Shown: piece by piece, positions 1 through 8,425 of the stretch
Position numbering within the stretch: the stretch's first letter is position 1
Layout: each line of letters starts with the position of its first letter
Assembly: GCA_009731375.1 (NCBI GenBank)
Contig: BJOX01000252.1
Span: 606,179-665,240, forward strand
Length of the DNA: 59,062 nt
DNA from: Paulinella micropora
Taxonomy: Eukaryota > Cercozoa > Imbricatea > Euglyphida
Direction: 5' to 3'
Program-made: the position numbers and the translations under genes
The notes under the pieces: generated by a model
Told to the model about the DNA's origin: nothing
The model's input: the letters and a program-made list of their open reading frames with translations, nothing else
Databases searched by the model: none

Positions 1-114
1 TTTTTTCATATTGAGAAAAAATATGGACCTGTTTTATATATAACTTGCGAGCACGAGACGCGGAAGAACACGGGGCACGAACGAAGTGAGTGAGTGAAAA
101 AACAACGGGGCAGA
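1..114. other. Outer end of the AT-rich element and recombinase leader
   Basis: The first 26 bases contain a small stem-loop (CATATT, AATATG, loop GAGAAAA), followed by an AT stretch and then a GC-richer leader with GAAGTGAGTGAGTG. If the window starts at a contig end this could lie near a telomere of the element. No longer palindrome of the kind cut by known telomere resolvases is visible, so this is only a candidate end. Confidence 0.3.
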
Positions 115-1425
115 ATGTGGAACGAAAACGACAGAAAATTTATCAAACAATTGAACATAGCAGACACAGATGAAAAAATATATGATGTCGTGTCAAACTT
201 TTTTACAAGCGATGCGAAGCCGTCAAAGGCCTTCCATAATGCTATTTTGTTATTATTTAGTAAAACAACAACAGAAGACGAAATGCTAAAAGCAATGCAA
301 GTTATTTATTCAAAATACGCCATTATTTACCCGAATACGACTTCAAGAAGACAGAGATTAAGCGAAGTGAGAACAAAAGCAATAAAACCAAATCAAAGCA
401 AGAAGGTTTATGAAATGAGTAAATTGGACAAATATTTCAATATCAATGAAGATGAGCGAATTGAAATTGTTGAGGGGTATAAAAAAGATGTCAAAGCAAA
501 AAACGAACAAAAAATCCAGATTGATGTGCGGGAGGTGATGGCAAAAATGAATGATATGATTTTGAGCAATGACCCTTATATGAAACTATTGGCTTTGATG
601 ATATCAATTGGAGCAAGGCCAGTTGAGATATTTGACAAAAACACTTATGAATTAATACCCGACAAACCAAGTTGGTTGAGAGTGGATAATTTAGCAAAAA
701 AGAGAGAGGGGCAAAAAAAGAATTGGACCGAGAGGCCAGTTGTTTTATTTACTCCTTCTTTCGTTATTGAACAAGTAAATTCAATAAGAAACTACTTCAA
801 GAAAAAGAAAGCAATAATAATCAACGACGACGGACAACTAGCGAAAGACAAAAACAATGAACTAAACAAACGAATAATTAAAGTGTTTCCTTGGTTGGCG
901 GACTATAAACAAAGGTCTTCAATGTTGCGAAAATTATACGCGAGCCTTTCATACACGAATTTTGCCAATCCGAAAACCACTAATTACAATACGTGGCTAA
1001 GCAATGGGTTGGGGCACGGCGATTTACTGACTTCATTTAGTTATTCGTGGGTGAATGTGTTAGATCCACGAGAGATGATGGAAGAAGGAATAAAAACCGA
1101 GTTGGAAGAATTGAGGCGAAAAATTGACTTATGTCTGAATGTCAAAGGGGCCGAAAATGAAAGTGAAAACGAGGATGACGACGGCAAATACAAAGCCTTA
1201 GGCAAAAAAGCAAGCCGTGAGGACAAGTTTGAGTTATTAAATAAAATTTGGAATGACTACGGCGGAAAAATAACAAATACGACACTTAGAAAAATAAGCG
1301 GAATTGGGGCTGTTATTGTAAATGAGTTTGTAATGAGTAAAAAGGAAACCACGACGGAGGAAGCAAAGCAACACGAAGCAAAGCAACCCGAAGCAAAGCA
1401 AACTGAGAAAAAGAAAGCGGGCTAA
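115..1425 (+). CDS. Protelomerase-like tyrosine recombinase
   Basis: About 436 aa from the first ATG (a GTG lies 21 bases upstream). Catalytic-type motifs appear in order: GARPVEI (first Arg, about residue 165), a Lys-rich beta-hairpin region (AKKREGQKKN), SSMLRKLYASLSY (second Arg, without the usual HxxR His), and LGHGDLLTSFSYSWVNV (His and Tyr nucleophile). The R-x-x-Y-A and LGH...SYxxVxV pattern and the length are like hairpin-telomere resolvases of the ResT/TelA size class, which cut a palindrome and reseal each half as a hairpin. The last 100 residues are charged, with a tandem AKQ(H/P/T)E tail. A phage-type integrase is the alternative. Two further partial copies lie at 15497-16010 and 17232-17488. 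Confidence 0.6.
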   Translation: MWNENDRKFIKQLNIADTDEKIYDVVSNFFTSDAKPSKAFHNAILLLFSKTTTEDEMLKAMQVIYSKYAIIYPNTTSRRQRLSEVRTKAIKPNQSKKVYEMSKLDKYFNINEDERIEIVEGYKKDVKAKNEQKIQIDVREVMAKMNDMILSNDPYMKLLALMISIGARPVEIFDKNTYELIPDKPSWLRVDNLAKKREGQKKNWTERPVVLFTPSFVIEQVNSIRNYFKKKKAIIINDDGQLAKDKNNELNKRIIKVFPWLADYKQRSSMLRKLYASLSYTNFANPKTTNYNTWLSNGLGHGDLLTSFSYSWVNVLDPREMMEEGIKTELEELRRKIDLCLNVKGAENESENEDDDGKYKALGKKASREDKFELLNKIWNDYGGKITNTTLRKISGIGAVIVNEFVMSKKETTTEEAKQHEAKQPEAKQTEKKKAG

Positions 1426-1506
1426 ATTAGTTGATAATAACGGGGTAAGCCAACCAATAAGACGGAGTAGCCGATTGAAAAAAAAGAAAGGCATTGAATA
1501 AAATCT

Positions 1507-1541
1507 GTCAATAGGTTGCTATTGACATTTGTCCAAGGGAC
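1507..1541 (+). terminator. Paired hairpins after the recombinase gene
   Basis: Stem-loop one is GTCAATAG/CTATTGAC with a 4-base loop (1507-1526). Stem-loop two is GTCC/GGAC (1531-1541), then CTAAAT. The same two-hairpin order with different stem bases recurs at 9711-9748 after another gene, and in the right arm. Hairpins at gene ends act as transcript-end signals in some giant viruses; that role is inferred here. Confidence 0.5.
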
Positions 1542-1642
1542 TAAATCTCTTTGAATAATGGGGTTTTTGTTTTTTGTTTTGTTTCTTTTTTCTGTTTCTT
1601 TTTTCTGATTAAAACTTTTAAAAATTCAATTAAATTTTTTGG

Positions 1643-1687
1643 TGTGTTGAAAAACACATAAATATTTTAGTGTGTTGAAAAACACAC
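1643..1687. terminator. Two TGTGTT...AACACA hairpins between convergent genes
   Basis: Two near-identical short stem-loops (1643-1658 and 1670-1687) sit in the AT-rich space between the end of the recombinase gene and the end of the convergent coiled-coil gene. The position fits transcript termination for the minus-strand gene. Mirrored in the right arm near 15235-15280. Confidence 0.45.
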
Positions 1688-1688
1688 A

Positions 1689-2195
1689 TTAGACTGCCAA
1701 CGAAGACGAGGAGACCTCCATTAGTGCGGGTGGGGGATTGCTGGGGGGGATTGCTTGGACAACTCTGTTTAAAGCATCGTCAAATAATACGCCACTCGTA
1801 ATAAGTTGATAAACTCTTTTATATTGTTGCTCGCCAAATCCTGATATTTTCCTGTGTCCCCCCTGCTGTATCCACTGCTTAAATTTTTTGGTCTCCGTCG
1901 TAATTTGCTCCTGCTTGAGTTCCAAAATTCTAACGAAATCAATATCCTCTGTAATTTCTTTTGCCTCTCTCAATTTCTGCCGTAGGGCTTTAACTTCTTG
2001 CTCTTTTTTCGTCCTCGCTTTCTTCAAAGAAATAATTCGGTGAGACAAAGACTTAATTTCCCCTTCGGTCTTGTCAAGTGAGGCCCGTATTTCATCAACA
2101 TTATTGCTCAATTTTTTTCGTCGCTTAATTCGCCGTTCAACTTCGGCATCCGTCTCTGGGGCACTTCTTGAGACAATACTACGGCTGTCGCTCAT
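1689..2195 (-). CDS. Coiled-coil protein, unknown function
   Basis: About 168 aa from ATG at 2195 (MSDSRSIVSRS); an upstream in-frame GTG at 2246 is less likely. A basic patch (RRIKRRKK) is followed by a long heptad-rich helix (about residues 25-105, EIKSLSHRIISLKKA) and a C-terminal part with GGHRKISGFGEQQYKRVYQL, then a Pro/Ser tail. I recognise no family. Its coiled coil and basic segment would suit a structural or DNA-binding partner. An intact copy is at 14727-15233. Confidence 0.75.
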   Translation of the reverse strand: MSDSRSIVSRSAPETDAEVERRIKRRKKLSNNVDEIRASLDKTEGEIKSLSHRIISLKKARTKKEQEVKALRQKLREAKEITEDIDFVRILELKQEQITTETKKFKQWIQQGGHRKISGFGEQQYKRVYQLITSGVLFDDALNRVVQAIPPSNPPPALMEVSSSSLAV

Positions 2196-2230
2196 GGTGC
2201 GTGTTTGGTCTTCTTTTTGCTTTGGACAAA

Positions 2231-2254
2231 GGACAAAAGTGATCACCTTTGTCC
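2231..2254. promoter_or_regulatory. 24-bp near-perfect palindrome upstream of the coiled-coil gene
   Basis: GGACAAAAGTGATCACCTTTGTCC is palindromic apart from one base pair and lies 36 bases upstream of the ATG at 2195. A second GGACAAA half site abuts it. It could be an operator for a dimeric protein or a recombinase target. The right-arm copy keeps the palindrome with the mismatch on the other side. Confidence 0.4.
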
Positions 2255-2367
2255 AAAATTGGTTGCGCGTGTCCTGATTTTTAACTGGTTGCGCGGTAAA
2301 AGGACTAACGAAAAAAAATAGTTGTAGGGGCTGTTTCCTTGGTCCCGTCTAACGAAATTAAAATATT

Positions 2368-2748
2368 TTATTTTGTGGCCGTGGTGGCACTCGTAATTAT
2401 CTCGTCAATAGCGGGCTTTATGTTGGACATGTAGGAATACAAGACATTTTCATATTCTTCAATCATTGCTTTAGATTTTTCATTCGTTGGCAATCGTTGA
2501 AGATTGTCTTTTATCTTGATTAATTGTGTGTATGTGTCTGGGGTTGTCGCGTTCAAATAATTTTTAATTTGAGAAATATTTTGAAATGTTTCTTCTGTGG
2601 TTGTTGGTGTTGTTAAAAGGCCATTTAAGCATTCGTTCAAAGCCTTCAAAAATTTTAATGTGTCGTGTGTGGTGTGTGTGCGTGCTGTGTGGATTACCAA
2701 ATCAATTTTAGATTTGAGGACGGCATCACATACTCTGCATTTTGACAT
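2368..2748 (-). CDS. Small C2H2-type zinc-finger protein
   Basis: 126 aa starting at ATG 2748. The N-terminus has one CxxC...HxxxxH finger (CRVCDAVLKSKIDLVIHTART then H, residues 4-25). The remainder is a Thr-rich linker and a helical domain (about 45-120) without recognisable family. Probably nucleic-acid binding. Identical protein in the right arm (14174-14554). Confidence 0.7.
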   Translation of the reverse strand: MSKCRVCDAVLKSKIDLVIHTARTHTTHDTLKFLKALNECLNGLLTTPTTTEETFQNISQIKNYLNATTPDTYTQLIKIKDNLQRLPTNEKSKAMIEEYENVLYSYMSNIKPAIDEIITSATTATK

Positions 2749-2806
2749 CTCTTATAATTATGTATTCTTTTAAGTAATTCATTCGTAATTATCACATCCG
2801 ATTGTC

Positions 2807-3022
2807 AAATGTATGTTCAATTTGCGAGGCCATTTGTTTTAATTTATCAATACTTTTTTTATACAATAATTCATCAATTATTGGTTTATGATAGCGGTTT
2901 AAATATTTATAAAGTGTGTCAATCGTTTGACAAGGGATTAACCCTTATGTTCGTGAAGTCGTCGCGTATTAACAATATTCATCAAATATACCAATTGGTC
3001 AAGATTGTCAATAAAAGACATC
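2807..3022 (-). pseudogene. Small ORF split by a frameshift
   Basis: From ATG 3022 a 27-codon frame (starting MSFIDNLDQLVYLMNIVNTR) ends at TAA. A one-base shift at AAGGGT opens a further frame of about 50 codons ending with TFDNRM and TGA. Both halves have coding-like composition. The same break is in the right arm (13900-14115), so it is not an isolated read error. It may be a broken gene, programmed frameshifting, or two unrelated stretches. No family recognised. Confidence 0.35.
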
Positions 3023-3028
3023 GTATAA

Positions 3029-3256
3029 TTAAGGGTCTTCAATAACAAAAGCATTTAAACATTTCTTGGAGCAAAATATCGCGGTTTCATACATTAGACC
3101 CGTATCACATATACGATAAATCGGTTCATCAACAAAAGCAAACGATATCCCGCAACAATCGCATAAATCGCAGTTATGATACACGATATCCCCGTATATA
3201 AAACTCTCTATGTAATCCCGCAGTTCGGTCGGCAGTCGTTTGATAATGTCGGCCAT
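3029..3256 (-). CDS. Small Cys-rich zinc-binding protein with F-box-like start
   Basis: 75 aa from ATG 3256. The N-terminus (IIKRLPTELRDYIESFI) resembles the short helical LP motif of F-box-like proteins. It is followed by CDLCDCC and FCSKKC, a four-Cys zinc site similar to the FCS/MYM type. The 63-aa protein at 7648-7839 shares the CxxC...FCSxKC layout. Possible adaptor or transcription-linked role, unproven. In the right arm the fourth residue of CDLCD is Tyr. Confidence 0.6.
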   Translation of the reverse strand: MADIIKRLPTELRDYIESFIYGDIVYHNCDLCDCCGISFAFVDEPIYRICDTGLMYETAIFCSKKCLNAFVIEDP

Positions 3257-3260
3257 TTAT

Positions 3261-3304
3261 CGGGACGCGGTCGGGACGCGGTCGGGACGCGGTCGGGACG
3301 CGGT
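3261..3304. repeat. Four tandem 11-mers directly upstream of a start codon
   Basis: CGGGACGCGGT occurs four times in a row immediately 5' of the minus-strand gene starting at 3256. The right arm carries three copies (about 13630-13662). The GC-rich tract is unlike the AT-rich surroundings. Confidence 0.85.
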
Positions 3305-3753
3305 GGTGTATATGTTATTATCCTTCGGTCAATTCTTATTCTTTTTTTTCTTTTTTGAAAGAAAGAAAGAAAATATATAATATCCATGTGGAACAAAAAG
3401 GAATAAAAAAAAAAGTTATAACCCCCCGACGGATTGAAAAAGATATATGAATGACAAACCGCCAAACAAAGAGGAAGCAACAAAACATAAAAAAGAAGCC
3501 AAAAAAGGGCGGGCAAAAAATGGACCTATAGGCCCAAAAATTGCCCCAAAAAAATTATAAAATCCATATAAAAAATGGATTTCAATTGGAAATTTTAAAA
3601 AAAAATCGGGCAAAAAATGGGCCTATAGTCCCAAATCCTGCCCACCACTTTTAAGCCTCATTAACATAAAATAAGCCTTCGTATTAATCATAAAAAAATA
3701 CATATCTATGAAAAATCATATATCTTTAATCCGCGGGACTATATCGGACTATT
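3305..3753. other. Gene-free AT-rich spacer
   Basis: Contains homopolymer runs and a doubled segment (GGGCAAAAAATGG..CCTATAG..CCCAAA twice, near 3510-3540 and 3607-3640). No convincing gene. This is the most diverged part of the arms: the right-arm spacer (13164-13665) is 5 bases longer, with several indels. Confidence 0.6.
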
Positions 3754-6744
3754 TTATAAATCGTTGTTTTGGTTATATGGTCTCTTTTTATACCCCATAA
3801 TAACATTCCTAAATTTTCGTTGTCGGCCGTCAATAAGTGGCTTGTATATTTCCTTACAATAACCCCTTAAGTCGGGGTGATTTTTGATTTTGTCCGCAAC
3901 AAACTTATTATTATGAATTCGTCTGTCTCGTTTGGACATATTATCGTATAAGTCGCCCAATTTAAATTCGGCGCACACGTCTTGAATTTGTATAAATTCT
4001 TTGTCTTCCGCTTTTTCATACAACTCATTAAACCACATCATAAAGTCGTCGCAGTTTCTTAAGTAGTATGACGAAGCCTTCAACACTGTTTCGGGGGTCT
4101 CAATTAAATTATAGCCTTGTTTAACAAAGTCATTAAATGATTTCGTCAAAATATGAAACAATGACAATTTATAATCATTAATAAAATCAACGGTTTCATA
4201 ATATGGATTGGCCTCATAGATATTGGTCAAATCCGTCAATTTGGTCATTTCTTCTTTTGATTTAAACAATGTCGGAAATGGAACCACACGCAACCTTCGG
4301 ACACATCCGCCGTCTAAATGGTCAATTAATGGAATGTCATTTGCTAACATAAACAATGTGCCCACATTCCTTTTTTCCGTGTTTTTTTCATACAATCCGC
4401 GGGCCACAATAGTATCAGTCCCCGTGAGAGTTTTAATTGAAGACCCTATCAGATTTTTCTTCGCACTTGGTTCAACAAATACGCACGCCCGTTTGTTGTG
4501 TAAATTCGCCAAGCCTTGGTTCAAATCGCTTTCTTTTGCTTCTTTTGTTATAATGTTGATATGAGCATTAATGTAATATTCACCCAACATTCCACGATAT
4601 AATTTCGTCATTAATGTATCCTTACCATTACCGCCAGACCCCGTCAGAATAAAGAAATATTGGAGTTGTTGCCCATATAGCCCCGTCGCCATCGCTTGTA
4701 GTAGATATTCGCGCACATCGTCATAAGGCATAACTTTTTTCAGAAAATCTCGCAAATTGGTAATTGCTTCATCGTTCGGCGGTTTGTAATTATAACCCAC
4801 ACTCATACAAACATAATCATCGGGCTTACCATTACGAAATTCACCTTTTACAAGGTCATATACGCAATTATTAAATCCTACCAAATTTGAAGTAATATCA
4901 AACGGATTTTTTTTAACCATATATTTCGCTTTTAAGCATTTCACAATACCACCACGCGGGCTATGGTTCCTTAATTTAATTATCATTTGTTTTTTCTTTT
5001 TCTTATACATTTTAATGTTTTCATCGCGTTGCTTCATTTTTCCCTCGTCGGTCTCTTGTTGTTTTTCTTTAATCGCAACACTAATGAGAGCATCGGTAAA
5101 TATCACCATTTCATTAAATACGATTGACCCCAGAAGGTTATGAAATATGTCATCATCTCCCGCGTCCCATAAGTGAGCATTCGGCGGAAACTCATACACC
5201 GCATTATTGAAGCAGATAAACCTATTTTTATATTTCGCGTAGATAAATTCCGCATAATCATCGTCATTGCCATCCATTGATTTTTCTCGGTCATAATTGC
5301 CATTGTCAGTTGCTACGGCTACGGGTTCGGGTTCGCGTTCAGCAACGGCTACGGGTTCAGCAACGGCCACAGGTTCAGCCACAGGTTCGGCCACGGCTAC
5401 GGGTTCGGCCACGGGTTCGGCTTCTTTTGCTTTCTTAATTAGTTTTTCAAGATAATCAACGGCTTTATATGATTGCCTCTTGTGTTCATATCCGTTTTCT
5501 TTAGCCCAGTATAACAATGAGCCGTATTTTAATAACCCCTTTGTTCCAGCATTCCACATTTCAATAATGTCGTCATCACCCGTAAATTTATCGCTTTGTT
5601 TTGAAAATTCAATAGCCAACGATAAACCAACATCTTTATTGATTGTTTCGTGTTTCAAAGCCTCGCAAGCCTCCGCGGTCCAACGGATTGCCCAAAGCAC
5701 TTTTTGCCAGTCAGTGGAATTATCAGCCATAATAGCGGGTATCCATTTCACAACCTCCTTCAATTCGTCAGCGGACGCGGGTAAATCTTTCAATATGATA
5801 TTGGAAAAATCAAAGCAGTCGCCGTCAGTAATTTTGTTATTGTCAGGTGGAATGTCCATCACTTCAAAAGACGCTTCTTCAATCCCGCACATCATGACAC
5901 ACGTCGCCCCGTATATCATCCGTATTAGCCATTGTGGTGGATTAATCGGCGGATATTTGTCGGGTCGCATTTTCCACTCATACATTTTGCCAGACTTATG
6001 AATTGAAGGTGGTAATGTTATTTTTCCCCAATCGTTTTTCAAATCCCAGTCCAATTTGAATTCTTGGTATTCGTCATTATCATCTCCTTTTAATCGCATC
6101 GTTGGAAATTGTATCATATTTTTGACATTGGACAAATACGGAAGAAAGACATGATAACCACCCCCGCCAGTTATCGCACGCGGGGCCATTTTAATGAATG
6201 TTTTCGTTTCTTCATCCGTTTTACTAAAGAAGCATAACATCGCTTTGAAAATTTCAACAGAAGTAAATTTAAGGTCTTTGACGGGTTTATTATCAATATC
6301 TAACACGGAGACATTTGAAAATATACCAGTTCGCATCCCAATGTTTTCGCCTTGCTTAAATTTCCATGGCTTGTTGAAGTCCGCGTCATATTTACGGCNN
6401 NNNNNNNNTGGTTTTCCCTTGGTCATTACGATTTTCTCTCGCACAATGGAATAATTAAGAGTGTCATAAAGTTCCGCATACTCCCTCACTTTTTCACAAT
6501 GTCGCGGACCATGGTCCCACGGGTTCGCGTCGTTCGTTGCTTTGAATTCATAGACGGCGGTCGCCTTGGTTCCCGTAGTGGTTCCCGCGTTCGTGGTCGT
6601 GGTCATTGTCGTGGTCTCGCTCATATCTTCAACCCTCAATATATTATTGTTCGGCATTTCTTTAATAGATAATTCCCATATCTTTGTAAGGTCGGGGATA
6701 ACAAGTTTGACATTGTCATTTCGTGGCACATCAACGGATAACAT
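3754..6744 (-). CDS. PrimPol-SF3 (D5-like) primase-helicase
   Basis: Up to 996 aa, with 10 N at 6399-6408. The N-terminal third is an archaeo-eukaryotic (PrimPol) primase: MRTGIFSNVSVLDIDN with the DID metal motif, ITGGGGYHVFLPY, and LPPSIHKSGKMYEW. A PriCT-like helical part follows (TDWQKVLWAIRWTAEA), then a repetitive VAEPVA linker. Next come a D5-N region and an SF3 helicase with Walker A GSGGNGKDT (about residues 702-710), an acidic VFVEPS Walker B-like strand, and sensor LANDIP. It probably primes and unwinds the element's DNA. A conserved upstream module ends at an in-frame ATG at 6657 (MPNNN), so the protein may start there, 29 residues later. C-terminal copy at 11889-13163. Confidence 0.88.
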   Translation of the reverse strand: MLSVDVPRNDNVKLVIPDLTKIWELSIKEMPNNNILRVEDMSETTTMTTTTNAGTTTGTKATAVYEFKATNDANPWDHGPRHCEKVREYAELYDTLNYSIVREKIVMTKGKPXXXXRKYDADFNKPWKFKQGENIGMRTGIFSNVSVLDIDNKPVKDLKFTSVEIFKAMLCFFSKTDEETKTFIKMAPRAITGGGGYHVFLPYLSNVKNMIQFPTMRLKGDDNDEYQEFKLDWDLKNDWGKITLPPSIHKSGKMYEWKMRPDKYPPINPPQWLIRMIYGATCVMMCGIEEASFEVMDIPPDNNKITDGDCFDFSNIILKDLPASADELKEVVKWIPAIMADNSTDWQKVLWAIRWTAEACEALKHETINKDVGLSLAIEFSKQSDKFTGDDDIIEMWNAGTKGLLKYGSLLYWAKENGYEHKRQSYKAVDYLEKLIKKAKEAEPVAEPVAVAEPVAEPVAVAEPVAVAEREPEPVAVATDNGNYDREKSMDGNDDDYAEFIYAKYKNRFICFNNAVYEFPPNAHLWDAGDDDIFHNLLGSIVFNEMVIFTDALISVAIKEKQQETDEGKMKQRDENIKMYKKKKKQMIIKLRNHSPRGGIVKCLKAKYMVKKNPFDITSNLVGFNNCVYDLVKGEFRNGKPDDYVCMSVGYNYKPPNDEAITNLRDFLKKVMPYDDVREYLLQAMATGLYGQQLQYFFILTGSGGNGKDTLMTKLYRGMLGEYYINAHINIITKEAKESDLNQGLANLHNKRACVFVEPSAKKNLIGSSIKTLTGTDTIVARGLYEKNTEKRNVGTLFMLANDIPLIDHLDGGCVRRLRVVPFPTLFKSKEEMTKLTDLTNIYEANPYYETVDFINDYKLSLFHILTKSFNDFVKQGYNLIETPETVLKASSYYLRNCDDFMMWFNELYEKAEDKEFIQIQDVCAEFKLGDLYDNMSKRDRRIHNNKFVADKIKNHPDLRGYCKEIYKPLIDGRQRKFRNVIMGYKKRPYNQNNDL

Positions 6745-6853
6745 TTTGAATGTTATATATTTTCAAATATAAAATTTTCAAAAAAAAAAAATAAATATTA
6801 ATAAAATAATAAATATTTTTTATTAAACTTTTTATATATCCATATAATATAAT

Positions 6854-7162
6854 ATGAGTATAAGGCGACGAAAACCAACCGCACCAAGCATTCAACCGCC
6901 CAGTGAGACTATAAGAAACCCAGACGGCACAACGACCTATATTCGCTATTATCCAAAGGCATTAAAAAACGGCAACATCGTCTATAATAAATATGTTCAA
7001 ACCCTCAAACACGCAACACCACAACAAAAGACCACTCAGAAAAAAATCAAGGGTAAAATGGTCAAAGAGATAAAGCCCGTGTTGCTAAATTATAGTGTTG
7101 AAGAATTCAATAAGATTAAACCATTATTGGAAAATAAACAAATCCTTCAATTTGTTAATTAG
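6854..7162 (+). CDS. Small basic protein, unknown
   Basis: 102 aa, starting MSIRRRKPTAPS, Lys/Arg-rich with a central TTYIRYYPK segment. Divergent from the primase gene across a 109-base AT-rich promoter space. No family recognised. The basic charge suggests DNA binding. No copy survives in the right arm because of the gap at 11879. Confidence 0.6.
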   Translation: MSIRRRKPTAPSIQPPSETIRNPDGTTTYIRYYPKALKNGNIVYNKYVQTLKHATPQQKTTQKKIKGKMVKEIKPVLLNYSVEEFNKIKPLLENKQILQFVN

Positions 7163-7206
7163 ATAAAAAAGAAATCTATTTTTTTAATCGTGTTGTTTAT
7201 TCCGTT

Positions 7207-7227
7207 GTTTTCGTCAAAAACGAAAAC
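7207..7227. terminator. GTTTTCGT/ACGAAAAC hairpin
   Basis: Eight-pair stem with a CAAAA loop between the end of the 102-aa gene and the end of the convergent gene 7229-7573. The motif GTTTTCGTCAAAA is repeated 25 bases on, inside the stop region of the second gene. Confidence 0.5.
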
Positions 7228-7228
7228 A

Positions 7229-7573
7229 TTATATTGTTTTCGTCAAAACATAATATAATTCGTTTTTCGTCGTGCTGTAATATTCCCCGTCATCGTCGTC
7301 GTTTTTGATTGTCTTCAACACATTACAATAATATTCAAAATGTGTAATTTGGAATATCCTTATTTCAATTAATGACAAATCTTCAATTCTATTTTTAATT
7401 TTTCCTTCCAAGTGTCCAACGTATTTCACATCGTTCAACACATATCGCATATTTTTCTTCGTCCATTGCTCACGGGCTCCCGTAAATTCACAAATCAAAT
7501 TCACCACCACCTCGGGCAAATTGGTCTCTCGCATCAAATAGACATAAGCCATTTTATATAAGTGGTTGCTCAT
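7229..7573 (-). CDS. 114-aa protein with F-box-like motif
   Basis: Starts MSNHLYKMAYVYLMRET at ATG 7573. The segment NLPEVVVNLICEFTG resembles an F-box-like helix pair. The rest is helical and charged, with a DDDDGEYY acidic patch. Its upstream module and first four codons match those of the gene at 10836 (MSNRLYTMM). Right-arm copy at 11484-11828 is identical in protein. Confidence 0.65.
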   Translation of the reverse strand: MSNHLYKMAYVYLMRETNLPEVVVNLICEFTGAREQWTKKNMRYVLNDVKYVGHLEGKIKNRIEDLSLIEIRIFQITHFEYYCNVLKTIKNDDDDGEYYSTTKNELYYVLTKTI

Positions 7574-7603
7574 TTCTTTAATATATAATTCACATACCTT
7601 TGA
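7562..7603 (-). promoter_or_regulatory. Conserved promoter/start module, copy 1
   Basis: About 40 bases, TCAAAGGTATGTGAATTATA then TATTAAAGAAATGAGCAACC, ending in the start codon and first codons of the gene at 7573. Near-identical copies at 10806-10850 and 11454-11498, and a diverged one inside the primase reading frame (about 6650-6690). Confidence 0.65.
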
Positions 7604-7647
7604 CCATAATTATATATAAGAAAAAAAATATTCGTTTATATATCCTT

Positions 7648-7839
7648 ATGTCATCAAAATCGTGTGTCTATTGTTGTTGTCCTAATGTCAATATCGTTGT
7701 TGAAAATCATAAATTTTGTAGTCTTAAATGTTTAATAACGCATCTATTAAGGAATAACCCAAATAATATTTCATCTAATACCAAAACGGAAATATTGGAC
7801 AACATAAACCCTTATACTATTATTCGCCCAGTTCGTTGA
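7648..7839 (+). CDS. Small FCS/MYM-like zinc protein
   Basis: 63 aa from ATG 7648: SCVYCCCPN, then HKFCSLKCLITHLL. The CxxC...FCSxKC layout is shared with the 75-aa protein at 3029-3256. Overlaps the 3' end of the convergent nuclease gene by 20 bases. Role unknown, probably a zinc-binding adaptor. Confidence 0.6.
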   Translation: MSSKSCVYCCCPNVNIVVENHKFCSLKCLITHLLRNNPNNISSNTKTEILDNINPYTIIRPVR

Positions 7840-8425
7840 AAGTGTCATCAACCCCTTTTAATATCCACAACACCAACGCCTTATCGTATTCAACGAAATA
7901 TAAATCAATATTCCCATCTACAACTTCACAAAAAACGCAAGTTGATAATTTAGATAAATACATATAAATTTGTAATTGGATATGTTCCCATATCTTAATA
8001 CCATATTTTTTATTGCTCCTTATTTTTACTTCTAAAATTGATTTGAATACATCAAAATCAATAATCCCTTCAATTATTCCATATATACAATATTTTTCAT
8101 TCATTGGTTTTCTGTAAGACTTTTGAAAACTTGATATATTGTATATTTCGCTTAAGTAATTAATAACGATCGCCTCATTCTTTAACCCGTTGCTCAAATG
8201 GTCGCCGTGGTCCTTTAATTTAACATACATTTCATTTTCTATTTTATGGACTTTCGGCACTTGTGTTGTGTCTAATTTTCTTTTTTTCATTTTTATTTTT
8301 GCTGTTTCCAAATGTGGAAATTCCCTTTTAGCAAATTCATAGATATACCTTTTTTCGTGTTCGTTCAAAAAAAGAATTTTTGCTATTTCTCCCGCGTATA
8401 TAACTTTCATCCGTATATTACGCAT
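7820..8425 (-). CDS. YqaJ-like PD-(D/E)XK nuclease
   Basis: 201 aa. Core motifs: NEAIVINYLSEIY (helix Glu), GIIEGIIDFDVFKSILEVKI (D...ExK, metal and catalytic residues), and IQLQIYMYL (the QxxxYM helix typical of YqaJ/lambda-exonuclease-like enzymes). Such viral nucleases act in recombination and end processing with a replication helicase. ATG at 8425 overlaps the end of the upstream gene by 8 bases, so the two are probably co-expressed. Confidence 0.75.
   Translation of the reverse strand: MRNIRMKVIYAGEIAKILFLNEHEKRYIYEFAKREFPHLETAKIKMKKRKLDTTQVPKVHKIENEMYVKLKDHGDHLSNGLKNEAIVINYLSEIYNISSFQKSYRKPMNEKYCIYGIIEGIIDFDVFKSILEVKIRSNKKYGIKIWEHIQLQIYMYLSKLSTCVFCEVVDGNIDLYFVEYDKALVLWILKGVDDTFNELGE

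Larger units (their letters stand above)
1..7609. repeat. Left arm of a large inverted repeat (AT-rich element)
   Basis: This arm recurs inverted at 11448-16010. Matching genes have coordinates summing to 16922 (outer part), 16917 (primase 3' half) and 19057 (inner part). The 2140-base jump between the last two falls at the N run 11879-11888, so the right arm has lost, or the assembly has not placed, the counterpart of about 5.0-7.2 kb. The arms are not identical: the 75-aa gene has D versus Y after CDLC, the coiled-coil gene A versus T, the helicase C versus G and G versus C, and there are indels in the spacer near 3.3-3.7 kb. They are therefore diverged copies rather than one sequence reported twice. 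Confidence 0.9.

Noticed and set aside
2809-3045. 78-aa plus-strand frame
   Set aside because: Antisense to the split minus-strand frame, whose composition looks more coding.
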